Shown: positions 1 to 10,235, numbered from the stretch's first letter. The stretch is DNA of 64,000 nt from Arenicola marina (GCA_964019135.1 OZ025261.1:30426029-30490028); one strand, 5' to 3'. Notes: generated from the letters alone by a model not told the origin. Translations and numbers: made by a program.

Positions 1-410
1 GTCGATGCTTCAGGCGTTCAAGTCTCCTTTGATATTGCAATAGCAGGTCAGGAATTACTTATTGGAGTCCCTGAGTAGATGTTGAAGTTTTGATGCATCA
101 GGAAGGCATGTGTTACCTGTGTTATCGATGGGAGCAATCAGCCATTGAAGTCCCCATCTCTTGTTATCTCGTAAGGAAGACGTGTATTTTGGGATGTGGA
201 TTCGGACGTTAACATCTCCCTTTATCATTGGGATCGACACGGCCGGCAAGTCTTAATTTGCGTAACGGCTGTCGTTGAAGTCTCCCTTGATCATTGTCGT
301 ATCAGGCCGTACGCATCATTTGGTACTGTAGGAGGTCGTTACAACAGTCTTTGCAGTGGTCGGGTTATTGCTCGGAAGCTACGTCAAACAATTCTTCATC
401 AAACAATGGC
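1..410. repeat. degenerate 64-66 bp tandem repeat
   Basis: A motif close to TTGAAGTCTCCCTTGATCAT recurs with its AAGT core near 20, 85, 148, 212, 278 and about 345, a spacing of 63 to 67 bp. Copies are strongly diverged, so this looks like an old minisatellite that probably extends to the left of the window. One isolated similar motif lies near 1437. No convincing open frame runs through it. Confidence 0.5.
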
Positions 411-878
411 AGTAAGCTGTTATCCATCCGCTGCTGTGCTATGGGTGGCGGCCCGGCCACGTGGCCACGTGCTCTTTATTATCGCCCATTAACACCTTAG
501 TACCTATTCAACACGAGACGTTTTTCGTGCGCTTCAGCAGCTACTTATTTTCAGTTGCAACTTGCTGTTGTGGTGGACATTATTGTATGCAATTCTTCAC
601 ATATAGATATTTTTCATGCTCCATCAAGCTTTACTGACGTCATTAGTTTGAAGAATCTTTTTCTCCGATCTGTTCGGAAGGGTTTACTGGATTGTCGCGA
701 TCAGTCCATTGCAGAAGCGAAACGGCACAATTTGCTTCCGAGATAGTTATATATAACGGGCAGGATTCATACTATGTATAAACTACGAAAATGTACACAC
801 CCAAAAAGCCGCATATGTTACCCACCAGGGGTGTGTGCACCGTGGCACTGTTGGTTGACTGTTGGCGTCCCGTTGCAG
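411..878. other. unique sequence, no gene seen
   Basis: Only short open frames are present and none has a clear start context or splice logic. The last 30 bases before 879 form the acceptor region of the first MED25 exon. Confidence 0.4.
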
Positions 879-1013
879 ATGGCGGGCGGCAGTGGTCTGG
901 TCGGGCTGCCCCCCTCCACTGGCAGTCTGGCCGTGTCCTCCGGGACCATGGCCACGGTATCCTCCATGGGTACCATGGCAACCGGTCCCCCCATGGCGGG
1001 CATCACCACGGCG
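879..1013 (+). CDS. MED25: MED25 internal exon (low-complexity linker)
   Basis: First of four plus-strand exons assigned to Mediator subunit 25, a tail-module protein that links activators and nuclear receptors to RNA polymerase II in the nucleus. The exon follows an acceptor (CGTTGCAG, AG at 877-878) and ends at a GTAATC donor at 1014. It is 135 bp, 45 codons, phase 0 at both ends. It encodes a Gly/Ser/Thr/Met-rich linker (begins MAGGSGLVGLPP, ends PPMAGITTA) without a recognisable fold. The family identity comes from the downstream exons, not from this one. The VWA and ACID domains that make up the N-terminal two thirds of MED25 must lie upstream of the window. An alternative donor exists at GTATCC near 957. 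Confidence 0.5.
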
Positions 1014-1689
1014 GTAATCAAAGTCGTTTTACTGCTGCTTCTGTCGTGTGCTTGCTCTGTATACTGTGGCTTTCGTTGCACCCCCCCCCCCCCTTCTCAC
1101 CACCATCACCACCTTCATCCCCCAGGGGCAGGCTAGCCAGCCAGCGTGCGATGGTGACCCACAGGACGATAGTTATGTATGTGAGATCTGCATACTGTAG
1201 ATGGCGGAGTGGGAGTGGGGTGAACGAGGAAAGGGGGGGAGGGACGTATTACAACTACTGACACGTACTTGAAGATGGGATCTTCTCAACCCGTTATCTT
1301 TAGGTTGTAGTTGAGGGCTCATTCTCTTCTAATTTCGTTGGGGAAAATTGTCTACGTACGTATGTTTAAGTTATCTTTGCATAGTCACTACAGGAAGGTG
1401 GGAGTGTCTTATGTGTATGAAGCTGCAATTCTGCATTGAAGTCCCCCTCTATATTATTGTCTGTGACACTAGATTGGTTGGCAAAGATTGGGCCCAGAAA
1501 AGCAGTGGATAAAACTGCTATGACCTGTAGACCATCACTATAGGACGTACTGGAACATAATGACTAAAGATAGATACATGCTGCATATATTATGCAGATG
1601 CATTATGTAAATTACCCAGTTTCCTTTGATGTACAACGTCTTTGAACGAATTCACGGATTTGGCGTTATAGAAATTTAATAATAAAAAT

Positions 1690-1690
<1 letters not shown>

Positions 1691-1731
<41 letters not shown>
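1691..1731. repeat. (AAT)n microsatellite
   Basis: An uninterrupted run of about 13 AAT/TAA trinucleotides in the large intron between the first two MED25 exons. Confidence 0.95.
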
Positions 1732-1732
<1 letters not shown>

Positions 1733-1796
1733 TCTATTCATCCCTTTCCTATTAATTATGCTAAACGTGATTACCCGCGTCCCACGACACGATAAG

Positions 1797-2190
1797 GTTC
1801 ACCCGAGTGGTCTAGTGGTTAGCGCGCTCTGCCGTGTCGAGTGAGCTCTGCCAGGCCCCAAGGGCGTTCGCGCCCCTCCGTGCGACATATTTATATTCGT
1901 GCAGGAGAAAGATCCCCATGTCCTTGTTTTAAAAGAGTGTAGAATTTTTTTATCCCCGTGGGCATGACTCTACCCTTGGTCTGCCCTTGGTCTACCCTTG
2001 GTCCACCCCAAGGACGCGTTATGACCTTCATAGCTTACATCTGAAACTGGCCGACTAACATAACCAGGATTGCCCCGGACCCCGCCTATTCCTCGGTGTA
2101 CATCAATCACCAGCGACCGTCCGCGCTCCCATCACACCTCACAGGGCCCATTAGGCCTGTCAGACAGGGAACACGCCAAGCATGTGCTTT
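1797..2190 (+). mobile_element. tRNA-derived SINE
   Basis: The head carries a Pol III A-box (TGGTCTAGTGG near 1809) and, about 55 bp on, a B-box-like GTTCGCGCCC near 1867. The body has a phrase (GATCCCCATGTCCTTGTTTT near 1911) that closely matches the body of the SINE-like element at 5.37 kb. A short degenerate repeat of CTACCCTTGGTC follows. The 3' end is not sharply defined and I see no target-site duplication. It lies inside a MED25 intron. Confidence 0.6.
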
Positions 2191-2859
2191 AAAAACCGAT
2201 GTAAATATTTGATAATATTGTTTAAGTGTCTTATTGGCCTATTTCACGTACATAGTTCAGCCGGCTACAGAGCTTAATCGGCTAAAATCGCCCATCATTT
2301 ACATTGTAACGTTAGCCGACTAAGCCCTGTAGTCGACTTAACTGCGTTCGTTGATCCGCCACTGGTGTATTTACTAATCCGGACTCGATGTAAAGTTACA
2401 CAAAATGTGGGCTAAACATTCATGATATGGCAGCCACGCTATTACGCCAAGTCTGTCAAGTAGCCTCTTGGACCCTGCTCGCAATTATTAATTGATAGAC
2501 AACAATCGCCGCACTAGTCTACGTGCTATCATTTACCTTATCTTAGACATGCACAATGCGAGCACAATTATAAAGTTTAATAATCAGCACGAAACGAATA
2601 ATGTGTCAATAATAGAAATTGAAGAAAAAATAATTGCCTTGGTGACGTCTTCGGTTCCGGTTGACCCACTGCACCGGGGACAATATGTGCCAGTCTGCCT
2701 TCACTTATACCGTGGTGCGTGGTCGGTAGACATGGACACACAGGAATCTCATCATCCATGGATATATACTCATAACGAGGCTGATTTTCGGTTCCTGTCA
2801 AATCCCGTCCCTTTCCAGACACCGCTGTACGCCTGATCACGTGGGTATCCGCGAACTCT
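2191..2859. other. intronic unique sequence
   Basis: AT-rich to balanced DNA within the long MED25 intron. Open frames on both strands near 2492-2840 overlap each other and have no splice support, so I do not call them genes. Confidence 0.4.
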
Positions 2860-3115
2860 GGCGCTGACTGTAGTCACTATAGCTGCTGGAACGCCTGGTG
2901 TAACCGTATTGACGATAGTGACTATTGTGACTCATGACTTTCGGGTACCATGGTGTTTGTAGTGACCGATGACTTGTGATGATCATGGTGACTATAGTGA
3001 CCATGGTGAATAATGTGCCTGTAATGACAACTGACCATAGTGACCATGGTGACTGTAGGACCTGTAATGACTTAACGACTATTGTGACTGTAGTGATTAT
3101 AGCGCCTAGATTTCG
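2860..3115. repeat. degenerate GTGACTATAGTGACC repeat
   Basis: Diverged copies of a 9-18 bp motif (GTGACTATAGTGACCATG and variants such as GTGACTGTAGTGATTATAG) are packed through the interval. Copy boundaries are blurred, which suggests an old array. It is intronic with respect to MED25. The following stretch, 3116-3660, is unique AT-rich intron with nothing supported. Confidence 0.6.
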
Positions 3116-3662
3116 CCAACATTCACTATAGTCTAGCAATATCAGACCAGAATGTTGTCCATCTAGTGGAGGTTCGGGTTTCTATATCATGGTAGGAATA
3201 TGCGCCATGCGGGATAACTGGAAGCGTGGTTTGGGCTTCAACCAGAATCCGATTTGTGCATAACCTATAGTGAAGGATCGAGGTCGTTAACACGAATAAC
3301 CGTCGCCAACGCGTTGTGCTGTAGGTAATGTAATAACTTTGGTAATTGTAACCACACAAGGTTAGGGCAGAAACTATCTGCTCTTTTGAACTATTGTCAT
3401 GACATGTTACATTTTTCTTCAGGACTTCCTACATAATGGCGATAACGCTTGTTGGTTTATTATTATTGCGTGCAAGGACTTTTATACTCAGCTAGGATTT
3501 TAATCCAATAATGATTGTCACGATAATGGTACATCTGTATAGTGCTAATTATGTTATTTGAATCGATATATATGAACTACTAATACTAAATTATTTATTT
3601 TGTTTCATGTTTAAGTTCCGTGTTATGTGTTGCTTATGACAATGTACGACTGTAGCGCCTAC

Positions 3663-4172
3663 AATGATAACGGGATGATGATGATTATGATGACGATGAT
3701 GGTGATGACGAGGGTGATGGCGATGATGATAATGATGGTGATGACAATGATGATTATGACGATAATTATGATGACGATGATGCTGACTAAGGGGATGATG
3801 ACGATGATGACGATGATGGTGATGACGAGGGTGATGGCGATGATGATAATGATGGTGATGACAATGATGATTATGACGATAATTATGATGATGATGCTGA
3901 CTAAGAGGATGACGATGATGGTGATGACGAGGGTGATGGCGATGATGATAATGATGATGATGACAATGATGATTATGACGATAATTATGATGACGATGAT
4001 GCTGACTATGAGGATGATGACGATGATGACGATGATGGTGATGACGATGGTGATGATGACGATAATTATGATGACGACGATGAGGATGACTATGAGGATG
4101 ATTATGATGATGACAATGATGATGATGACGATGACGACGATGATGATGATGATGACGATGATGATGATGGCG
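3663..4172. repeat. (GAT/GAC)n-rich array with about 105-125 bp higher order
   Basis: Almost pure GATGATGAC trinucleotides. Within them a block containing TGCTGACTAAG is repeated at about 3780, 3895 and 4000, showing higher-order duplication. The array runs to within about 12 bp of the acceptor of the next MED25 exon. Long Met/Asp-rich (plus) and His-rich (minus) frames through it are consequences of the repeat. Confidence 0.85.
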
Positions 4173-4184
4173 TTGTTGCCGCAG

Positions 4185-4275
4185 ATGCAGCAGTCGATGG
4201 CAGCCCGCCAGCAGCAGCAGCAGCAAGCCGAGCAACAGAAGGCACTGGAGGCAGCCAGGCAACAGCAACTCGTGG
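4185..4275 (+). CDS. MED25: MED25 glutamine-rich exon
   Basis: The acceptor TTGTTGCCGCAG ends at 4184, and the donor G|GTCAGT places the exon end at 4275. The exon is 91 bp, entering in phase 0 and leaving in phase 1. It encodes MQQSMAARQQQQQQ followed by an Ala/Glu/Lys/Gln stretch ending ARQQQLV, likely helical and Q-rich. The single leftover G combines with the first two bases (CT) of the exon at 4975 to give an alanine codon, which fixes the choice of donor over the earlier GTGGGT at 4272. Q-rich segments between the ACID domain and the C-terminus are common in animal MED25, but this exon alone would not identify the family. Confidence 0.55.
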
Positions 4276-4720
4276 GTCAGTGTCACCGCCTCTGTCAGTG
4301 TCACCGCCTCTGTCAGTGTCACCGCCTCTGTCAGTGTCACCGCCTCTGTCAGTGTCGACGTCACCGCTTCTGTCACTGTCGACGTCTCCGGTTATGTCAA
4401 TTGCCGACGTCAGCCGTTATGTCAGTGTCGACGTCACCGCGTTTCTCAATGTCGACGTCACCGGTTATGTCAATTGTCAACGTCACCGGTTATATGAGTT
4501 GTCGACGTCAGAGATTATGTCAGTTGTCAACGTCACCTGTTCTGTCGGTTGTCGACGTCACCTGTTCTGTCGGTTGTCGACATCACCGGTTATGACAGCT
4601 GTCGACGTGACCGCCTCTGTCGGTTGCTGACGTCACCGACACTGTCAGTGTCACCGCCTCCGTTGGTGTCAACGTCGGCGGTTATGTCAGTTAGATGTTG
4701 ACGTCATGGCGTCACCCATA
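4276..4720. repeat. GTCAGTGTCACC / GTCGACGTCACC minisatellite
   Basis: It starts immediately at the MED25 donor with about five near-identical 18-bp units (GTCAGTGTCACCGCCTCT). It then decays into longer units of about 24-30 bp around GTCGACGTCACCGG and TTATGTCA. The array lies within the 699-bp intron. Open frames through it are repeat-driven. Confidence 0.8.
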
Positions 4721-4974
4721 TTCTAATCAGTGATTTGACAGTGAAACTTTGACATTCCCGTGTTCTGTGTTCACAATAGTTCACAACAGCGTTGTGCCGA
4801 CGTCGACGTCAGTGTCAGCTTTGGTAATGTCTGCGGAAAAGTTAAAGTCAGTGTCAGTATCTGCGTCAGTACCAATGTCAAGGCCTGCAGACTCCTGGGG
4901 CAGCTTACTATCTGGATGGAGAACGCTCATGACATACAAGATGAAGATTACCAAATTGTGTTTTCTCTCTCCAG

Positions 4975-5117
4975 CTCAACAACGCCAACAGCAACTGCAA
5001 CAACAACAGCTGCAGCAGCAACAGCAGCAACAACAACAACAGAGGATGCAGCAACTTCAGCAGCAGCCCATACAGTCTCCCAACCAGCAGCTGCGCCACC
5101 TGTTGTTAAACCCCCAG
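4975..5117 (+). CDS. MED25: MED25 polyQ exon with LxxLL nuclear-receptor box
   Basis: Strong acceptor (TTTTCTCTCTCCAG, AG at 4973-4974) and donor CAG|GTGGGT at 5117. The 143-bp exon enters in phase 1 (G+CT makes Ala) and leaves in phase 0. It encodes a Gln-rich tract (with RMQQLQQQP) and then SPNQQLRHLLLNPQ. The LRHLL core is an LxxLL box. From memory of the family, human MED25 has LRSLL in the context NPQLRSLLLNP near residues 646-650, described as a nuclear-receptor interaction motif. That near-identity in sequence and in position (after the Q-rich region, before the Pro/Gly-rich tail) is the main evidence for MED25. An alternative donor (GTGAGA) lies 4 bp downstream but would break phase with the next exon. 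Confidence 0.65.
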
Positions 5118-5372
5118 GTGGGTGAGAGTGTCTCAATGCGGAAATGGCGTTTTGACCTGTGCCCAGTGCATAGAGCAATCGTACTATAGTGTAACTTTCA
5201 TCTGGGACTTCGCAATGGAACCTTCAATTCTGTACGTTTTTCTTTGGCTAGTATCTACCTGTCTATCTAAGACGATGGATTTGCAGTTAATTTATGGTAA
5301 TTTTCATTCATTATCTGGTAATTGCACTTACGGCTGACAGAGCTTGCGACAGTCATCGTGACCTGGAGGGGC

Positions 5373-5622
5373 CGCCCTGATAGCTCAGTGGGCTAGAGCG
5401 CTCGCTCTGGCTGCCTGAGAGCCTAACGGCACGTGGATCGGTGGTTCGCGCCCCGCTGTGGCCATGTCTCTGTGGTCGCAGGATACAGATCCCATGTCCT
5501 TCTTCGCAAAGAGTAGGGGGTTACCCCTGAGGACATGGCTCCACTATACCTTTCTTCTCCCACTGACGCGATATGACCAAAAGTGGTTAAAGCGTTCTGA
5601 ATATACAACCAACCAACCAACC
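5373..5622 (+). mobile_element. tRNA-derived SINE with (AACC)n tail
   Basis: The head resembles a tRNA: GCCCTGATAGCTCAGTGGG contains an A-box (TAGCTCAGTGG), followed by a B-box GGTTCGCGCCC near 5441. The body includes GGATACAGATCCCATGTCC, shared in diverged form with the element at 1.8 kb. The element ends in ACAACCAACCAACCAACC, a short repeat tail typical of tRNA-SINEs. It is inserted in the MED25 intron 5118-5769, same orientation as the gene. Confidence 0.7.
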
Positions 5623-5769
5623 CGGAATCCAATCTGTAAATGTATTATATGTAAATGTGTTCTTGTGTTAGACGTATCATAAAACGCCAGCACTTTCTCA
5701 GACTTCAAACGTCACATTCTCCATCTTTTTAATATAACACAACGATGTCTTTATCTCCATGGTAACCAG

Positions 5770-6022
5770 CAACAGCAGCAGTTCCGGCAGCAGCACCTGC
5801 AGCACCAGCTCCAGCTGCAGCAGCAGCAGCGAGCACGTGGCCCGGGCCCGGCGCCGGGTCCCGCGGGGCCTGGGGGGCCTGGGGGGCCTGGGGGGCCTGG
5901 GGGCCCCGGCCCCGGGGGTCCCCAGGGCAGCCAGCAGGGCATGATGCCCCCCACACTCCAGCCTGGGATGCAGGCCCCCGGGCAGAACTTTATCAGCGAT
6001 GATCTTGGCGGCTTCGACTTCG
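5770..6022 (+). CDS. MED25: MED25 C-terminal exon, cut by assembly gap
   Basis: The acceptor AACCAG (AG at 5768-5769, weak pyrimidine tract) opens a phase 0 exon matching the phase 0 donor at 5117. It encodes QQQQFRQQHLQHQLQLQ, then a Gly-Pro-rich run (GPGPAPGPAGPGGPGG...), then GMMPPTLQPGMQAPGQ and an acidic/aromatic end SDDLGGFDF before the N run. By memory human MED25 ends PQPGLQPS followed by an acidic, hydrophobic MEDDILMDLI, so LQPGMQ plus DDLGGFDF sits where the family's C-terminus is expected. The stop codon probably falls in the gap. The antisense frame looks collagen-like, an artefact of the Gly-Pro repeat. Confidence 0.6.
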
Positions 6023-6222
6023 NNNNNNNNNNNNNNNNNNNNNNNNNNNNNNNNNNNNNNNNNNNNNNNNNNNNNNNNNNNNNNNNNNNNNNNNNNNNNN
6101 NNNNNNNNNNNNNNNNNNNNNNNNNNNNNNNNNNNNNNNNNNNNNNNNNNNNNNNNNNNNNNNNNNNNNNNNNNNNNNNNNNNNNNNNNNNNNNNNNNNN
6201 NNNNNNNNNNNNNNNNNNNNNN
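6023..6222. other. assembly gap (200 N)
   Basis: A run of exactly 200 N, a fixed-size placeholder rather than a measured length. It probably removes the last MED25 codons and the start of the 3' UTR. Confidence 0.99.
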
Positions 6223-7406
6223 TACTGATATGTGACCGTGCAAAAGGACAGAATCCTCCCAGCACCCTCCCCCCCACCGTCAACCCCCAGGAATATCCCC
6301 TCGCACCCCCCCTCCCCACTCCAGCCCCCCTCGCACCACCCCCACCCCTCGCACCCTTCGCCCGGCCCGCCGAAAAGCTTCCATTTGTCCCTTGGAGCAC
6401 GGCGGTAATGCAGCTTGCAGCCTGCAGTCCCATGGCGGTCACGCGCCACGCCAAGCACCGCCTTCAGGTTAACCACCCAAAATAATCCCATCTTGACGCG
6501 TCGCGACATATTAGAACGCCGGAGCCGCCATAAAAGTCACACCAAGAGAATGCAAAAATCTAATTGAAAACGTTCGTTGTTTTCCCCTTTCATGGGATTG
6601 GCTCAATATTAAGGAGCCGTAAAGTAAGGCCAAAAAAAAAAAAAAAAAAAAAAAACGGACGACAGAAAAAGAACAAAAAACATATTCCCGTGTCCGTGCA
6701 CATAAAGTTTTGAGCACGCGTACTGTTTCAGTCATAGGGGAAATGTCTCCATTTCTTTTTTTGCAGCCCAGCACTCTCAACACAACTACGTACTGCAATC
6801 GTCAGTAAATAAAACGATCGTTGATTTTTCCTTCCTTCTATTGTTCTATTCTTCATAGGCTAGTGTGATTGTCACGCAAGGAGGAGGATCATTAAGTGAG
6901 CGCAAGTCGCCCCGCCGTCTCGGCCCGCCCCCCCTTGGCTGGGGGACGGGGGGGCTGTACTGGAAAGACCCGGTAAGTGTCATTAATTGGCTTAATTTCT
7001 GTTCATTGCATATTTTTACAGGTCCAGAAACGCTATGTGAAGTCAATCAATATTTGCACCTTTTTGTCGGTCTCGCTGAGGGCACGATATGTAAGGATAA
7101 CGGCGAGGCTTGAGATAAATTGTATCTCTATAATGGTTGTTAAATCAATGAAGTTCTAAAATGGATAAATAGGGGATACATACTACACCGGACTATATTT
7201 AGCATGGCATATCATTGCTCAGGCATGAATGACTTGAAGTATCTGGCTATTTCTATTCATTTTTCAGATCTATTAGGAAAATACAAAATTCTTGTCGTTA
7301 AGCAGAACTCCAGAAAACACGGGAATATGGTTTTCTACGCGCTCAATTGAGTGACAAGAAGGCCATTTTTGTAGGTCTCATTTGCATACTGCTTGATGAG
7401 AGTACG
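6223..7406 (+). other. post-MED25 region with two splice-bounded open segments
   Basis: 6230-6400 is C-rich and 6632-6654 is an A run of about 22. Two small intervals have good splice signals. 6859-6972 has acceptor TTCTATTCTTCATAG and donor CCG|GTAAGT, 38 open codons, phase 0. 7022-7090 has acceptor TATTTTTACAG and donor TAT|GTAAGG, 23 open codons, phase 0. The intron between them would be only 49 bp, short for an animal, and I recognise neither peptide. They may be exons of a small gene or chance. The rest has nothing supported. Confidence 0.2.
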
Positions 7407-8690
7407 GCCACTATTATTACTGCTGCCACTACTAGTTCTACTATTACTACTGCTACCACTACTAGTTCTACTATTATTACTGCTGCCACTACTAGTTCTA
7501 CTATTATTACTGCTGCCACTACTAGTTCTACTATTATTACTGCTGCCACTACTAGTTCTACTGTTATTACTGCTGCCACTACTAGTTCTACTATTATTAC
7601 TGCTGCCACTACTAGTTCTACTATTATTACTGCTGCCACTACTAGTTCTACTATTATTACTGCTGCCACTACTAGTTCTACTATTATTACTGCTGCCACT
7701 ACTAGTTCTACTGTTATTACTGCTGCCACTACTAGTTCTACTATTATTACTGCTACCACTACTCTACTAGTTCTACTATTATTACTGCTACCACTACTAG
7801 TTTCTACTATTATTACTGCTGCCACTACTAGTTTCTACTATTATTACTGCTGCCACTACTAGTTCTACCATTATTACTGCTGCCCACTACTAGTTCTACT
7901 ATTATTACTGCTGCCACTACTAGTTCTACCATTATTACTGCTGCCACTACTAGTTTCTACTGTTATTACTGCTGCCACTACTAGTTCTACTATTATTACT
8001 GCTACCACTACTAGTTCTACTATTATTACTGCTGCCACTACTAGTTCTACTATTACTACTGCTGCCACTACCAGTTCTACTATTATTACTGCTGCCACTA
8101 CTAGTTCTACCATTATTACTGCTGCCACTACTAGTTCTACTGCTATTACTGCTGCCACTACTAGTTCTACTATTATTACTGATACCACTACTAGTTCTAC
8201 TATTATTACTGGTACCACTATTAGTTCTACTATTATTACTGATGCCACTATTAGTTCTACTATTATTACTGGTACCACTATTAGTTCTACTATTATTACT
8301 GCTGCCACTACTAGTTCTACTATTACTACTGCTGCCACTACCAGTTCTACTATTATTACTGCTGCCACTACTAGTTCTACTATTATTACTGATACCACTA
8401 CTAGTTCTACTGTTATTACTGCTGCCACTACTAGTTCTACTATTATTACTGATACCACTACTAGTTCTACTATTATTACTGGTACCACTATTAGTTCTAC
8501 TATTATTACTGATGCCACTATTAGTTCTACTATTATTACTGGTACCACTATTAGTTCTACTATTATTACTGATACCACTACTAGTTCTACTATTATTACT
8601 GGTACCACTATTAGTTCTACTATTATTACTGATGCCACTATTAGTTCTACTATTAGTACTGCTAACACTCCTACTGATACATGTACTTGT
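7407..8690. repeat. 30-bp minisatellite (about 42 copies)
   Basis: The unit is 30 bp, built from CTACTATTATTACTGCTGCC followed by ACTACTAGTT. Copies up to about 8160 are near-uniform with a few 1-base slips around 7765-7960. From 8160 the variants GATACC, GGTACC and GATGCC alternate, and one block of variants near 8181-8286 recurs 270 bp later (nine units). Because 30 is a multiple of three, 171-aa plus and 416-aa minus frames run through it as 10-residue repeats. I treat those as artefacts. Confidence 0.95.
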
Positions 8691-9401
8691 ATTATGACTA
8701 TGGTAATACGATTAGGCAGAAGCGTGATTTTTCCTGCCGTTATTTTGCTCGTTGCATCATTGTTCATATCGGGACCCATTAGTACGTAAATACGATTAGT
8801 TAAAGGGGTAATTATGCATACATAAAAGAAACTAGAAAAGTAGAACGTCTTTTGAAGAATATGTCGTCGTCGTCGGACTTGTTTGTGGTGTTTCCCGGGA
8901 GTTGTGTGACGTATAACACATGTCCCTAGGACATGCAACATAGAGACTCGAGACCTAATGAAGATCGATCCAACCCACTCCCATAGAATGCCCGCATACA
9001 AGGTGAAGGTCAAGCAAAGGTTATCGGGATCACGCCGGGACCTGACAAACAATTGTTGATGGCCTCCGCTCTCTGACTGGTGTACAGGCCACGTGATACG
9101 CCCCGCAGCTGCTTCCAGAAACAAAAAGGGAAAAACAAAACAACAAAAGGAGAAAAATGGAGCTTCGAAGAAAGCGTCGCTCGGCGAATTTCACCGGAGC
9201 AGCTTTTGCGGGCGAATCGCCGGCTTGTTTGCTGTCACGTGTTTGTCTCTATTCCGGTCATGGAAGTATTGATATGGATGTAGCCGCCTGTCGCATGCGG
9301 TTATTTGTGATGAAAGAACGCCTGTCGAGGCTCCATTGAGGAGGCCAGCTGAGGCCGTCACGTGACCAACGAGTGAGCATTCTCCCGCTGGCAGTTGGCA
9401 G
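8691..9401. other. unique sequence upstream of an unrecognised gene
   Basis: Mixed-composition DNA. A 60-codon ATG frame at 9157-9339 (MELRRKRRSANF...) has an acceptable start context but no recognisable domain and no splice continuity with the exons at 9402 onward. In-frame openness before 9402 extends back to about 9366, so the first small exon could start earlier. Confidence 0.3.
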
Positions 9402-9435
9402 ACCATGACGTTTGTGGTGACATTACACGCAATAG
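9402..9435 (+). CDS. possible small exon of unrecognised gene
   Basis: The acceptor AGTTGGCAG ends at 9401 and the donor ATAG|GTATGA at 9435. It reads TMTFVVTLHAI plus one base (phase 1). That base G joins CT at 9888 to give alanine, in frame with the next and better exon. The frame stays open upstream to 9366, so the acceptor choice is uncertain. The peptide is beta-strand-like and hydrophobic. Too short to stand alone; supported only by phase agreement. Confidence 0.25.
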
Positions 9436-9887
9436 GTATGACAGGGGAAATTGGGAGGAGCGCTTAGGCGCGGGGGGAAGCTGATTGATCGAGAGGGGTG
9501 GGGGGGAAGGGGTAGCGGGCCTCTGAGGGGTGGGGGAGAGCGGCGGAGGGGGTGGGGAAAGGACGCGGAAAAGAAGGAAGAAAGATGGCGGCAACAAGAC
9601 ATGATAGTAGGGGTAGGGAAGGGGAATGGTGGATGGGGGGAGGGGGGGGGTTGGTAGGGCGGGAAAGGAGCTTCAGCAGCCAGAAGTGAAGTGAACTCAA
9701 CTTCCTCCCGCATGACACATCGATAAATATGTTGACTGAATTATTTTTGCGTTCAAAAACAACATCCAACCCTCTATTACGAACTCCTAGGTCCCTTCCC
9801 CCCTTCACTGACCCCCAACCCCCCACCCACCCTATCCTCACCCACCGACCTCCAACTCTCGACATTTTTTTCCCCGCCAAAGGGTAG

Positions 9888-10044
9888 CTGCGTCCGACGC
9901 CGATGCCAGACGCGCCACGAAAGTCCCAGATGTACAGGTGACATGGACAATGTCGGAGGACAACAGAGAGCAGTATGCTCACACCCAGTGCCCCTTCAGC
10001 TCCCCAGGCGCCCCAGTGTGTCTGATACAACTGTCAGTCACAAG
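9888..10044 (+). CDS. unrecognised exon, extracellular-type Cys domain
   Basis: A pyrimidine tract (TTTTTTTCCCC) precedes the acceptor GGGTAG (AG at 9886-9887). The donor is CACAAG|GTCAGA at 10044. Entering in phase 1, it gives 52 open codons containing RRATKVPDVQVTWTM, an acidic patch (SEDNREQYAH) and two cysteines (HTQCPFSSPGAPVCLIQL). The alternating hydrophobic strands and paired cysteines look like part of a secreted or cell-surface beta domain, but I cannot name the family. It leaves in phase 2 and matches the exon at 10236. No ATG-initiated frame of 60 codons or more covers it. A minus-strand frame also crosses the interval but lacks splice support. Confidence 0.42.
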
Positions 10045-10235
10045 GTCAGATGTATTCACTCGCCCCTAATCCATAAAACGTACTAACGTGTTCAGTGCAT
10101 TCATGCCATAGAGTCCTATTGACCCGTCGCCCTGGCCGAGGTGGTAAACAAGCTGAGCTGCAGATCAACAGGCCATGGCTTCTGGGGCCGTTTCATGCAT
10201 GTCATTTCATTATGCCGAAGGGTTTATTGTTTCAG

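Noticed and set aside
3591-4595. His-rich minus (261 codons) and Met-rich plus (322 codons) frames
   Set aside because: Translations of a GAT/GAC array. Only the embedded 4185-4275 exon on plus is kept.
5729-6509. Collagen-like Gly-Pro-Pro frame on the minus strand
   Set aside because: Antisense of the MED25 Gly-Pro-rich exon; runs into the N gap and lacks collagen context.
10125-10190. tRNA gene or SINE head (TGGCCGAGGTGG)
   Set aside because: An A-box-like string only; no B-box at the right distance and no cloverleaf.
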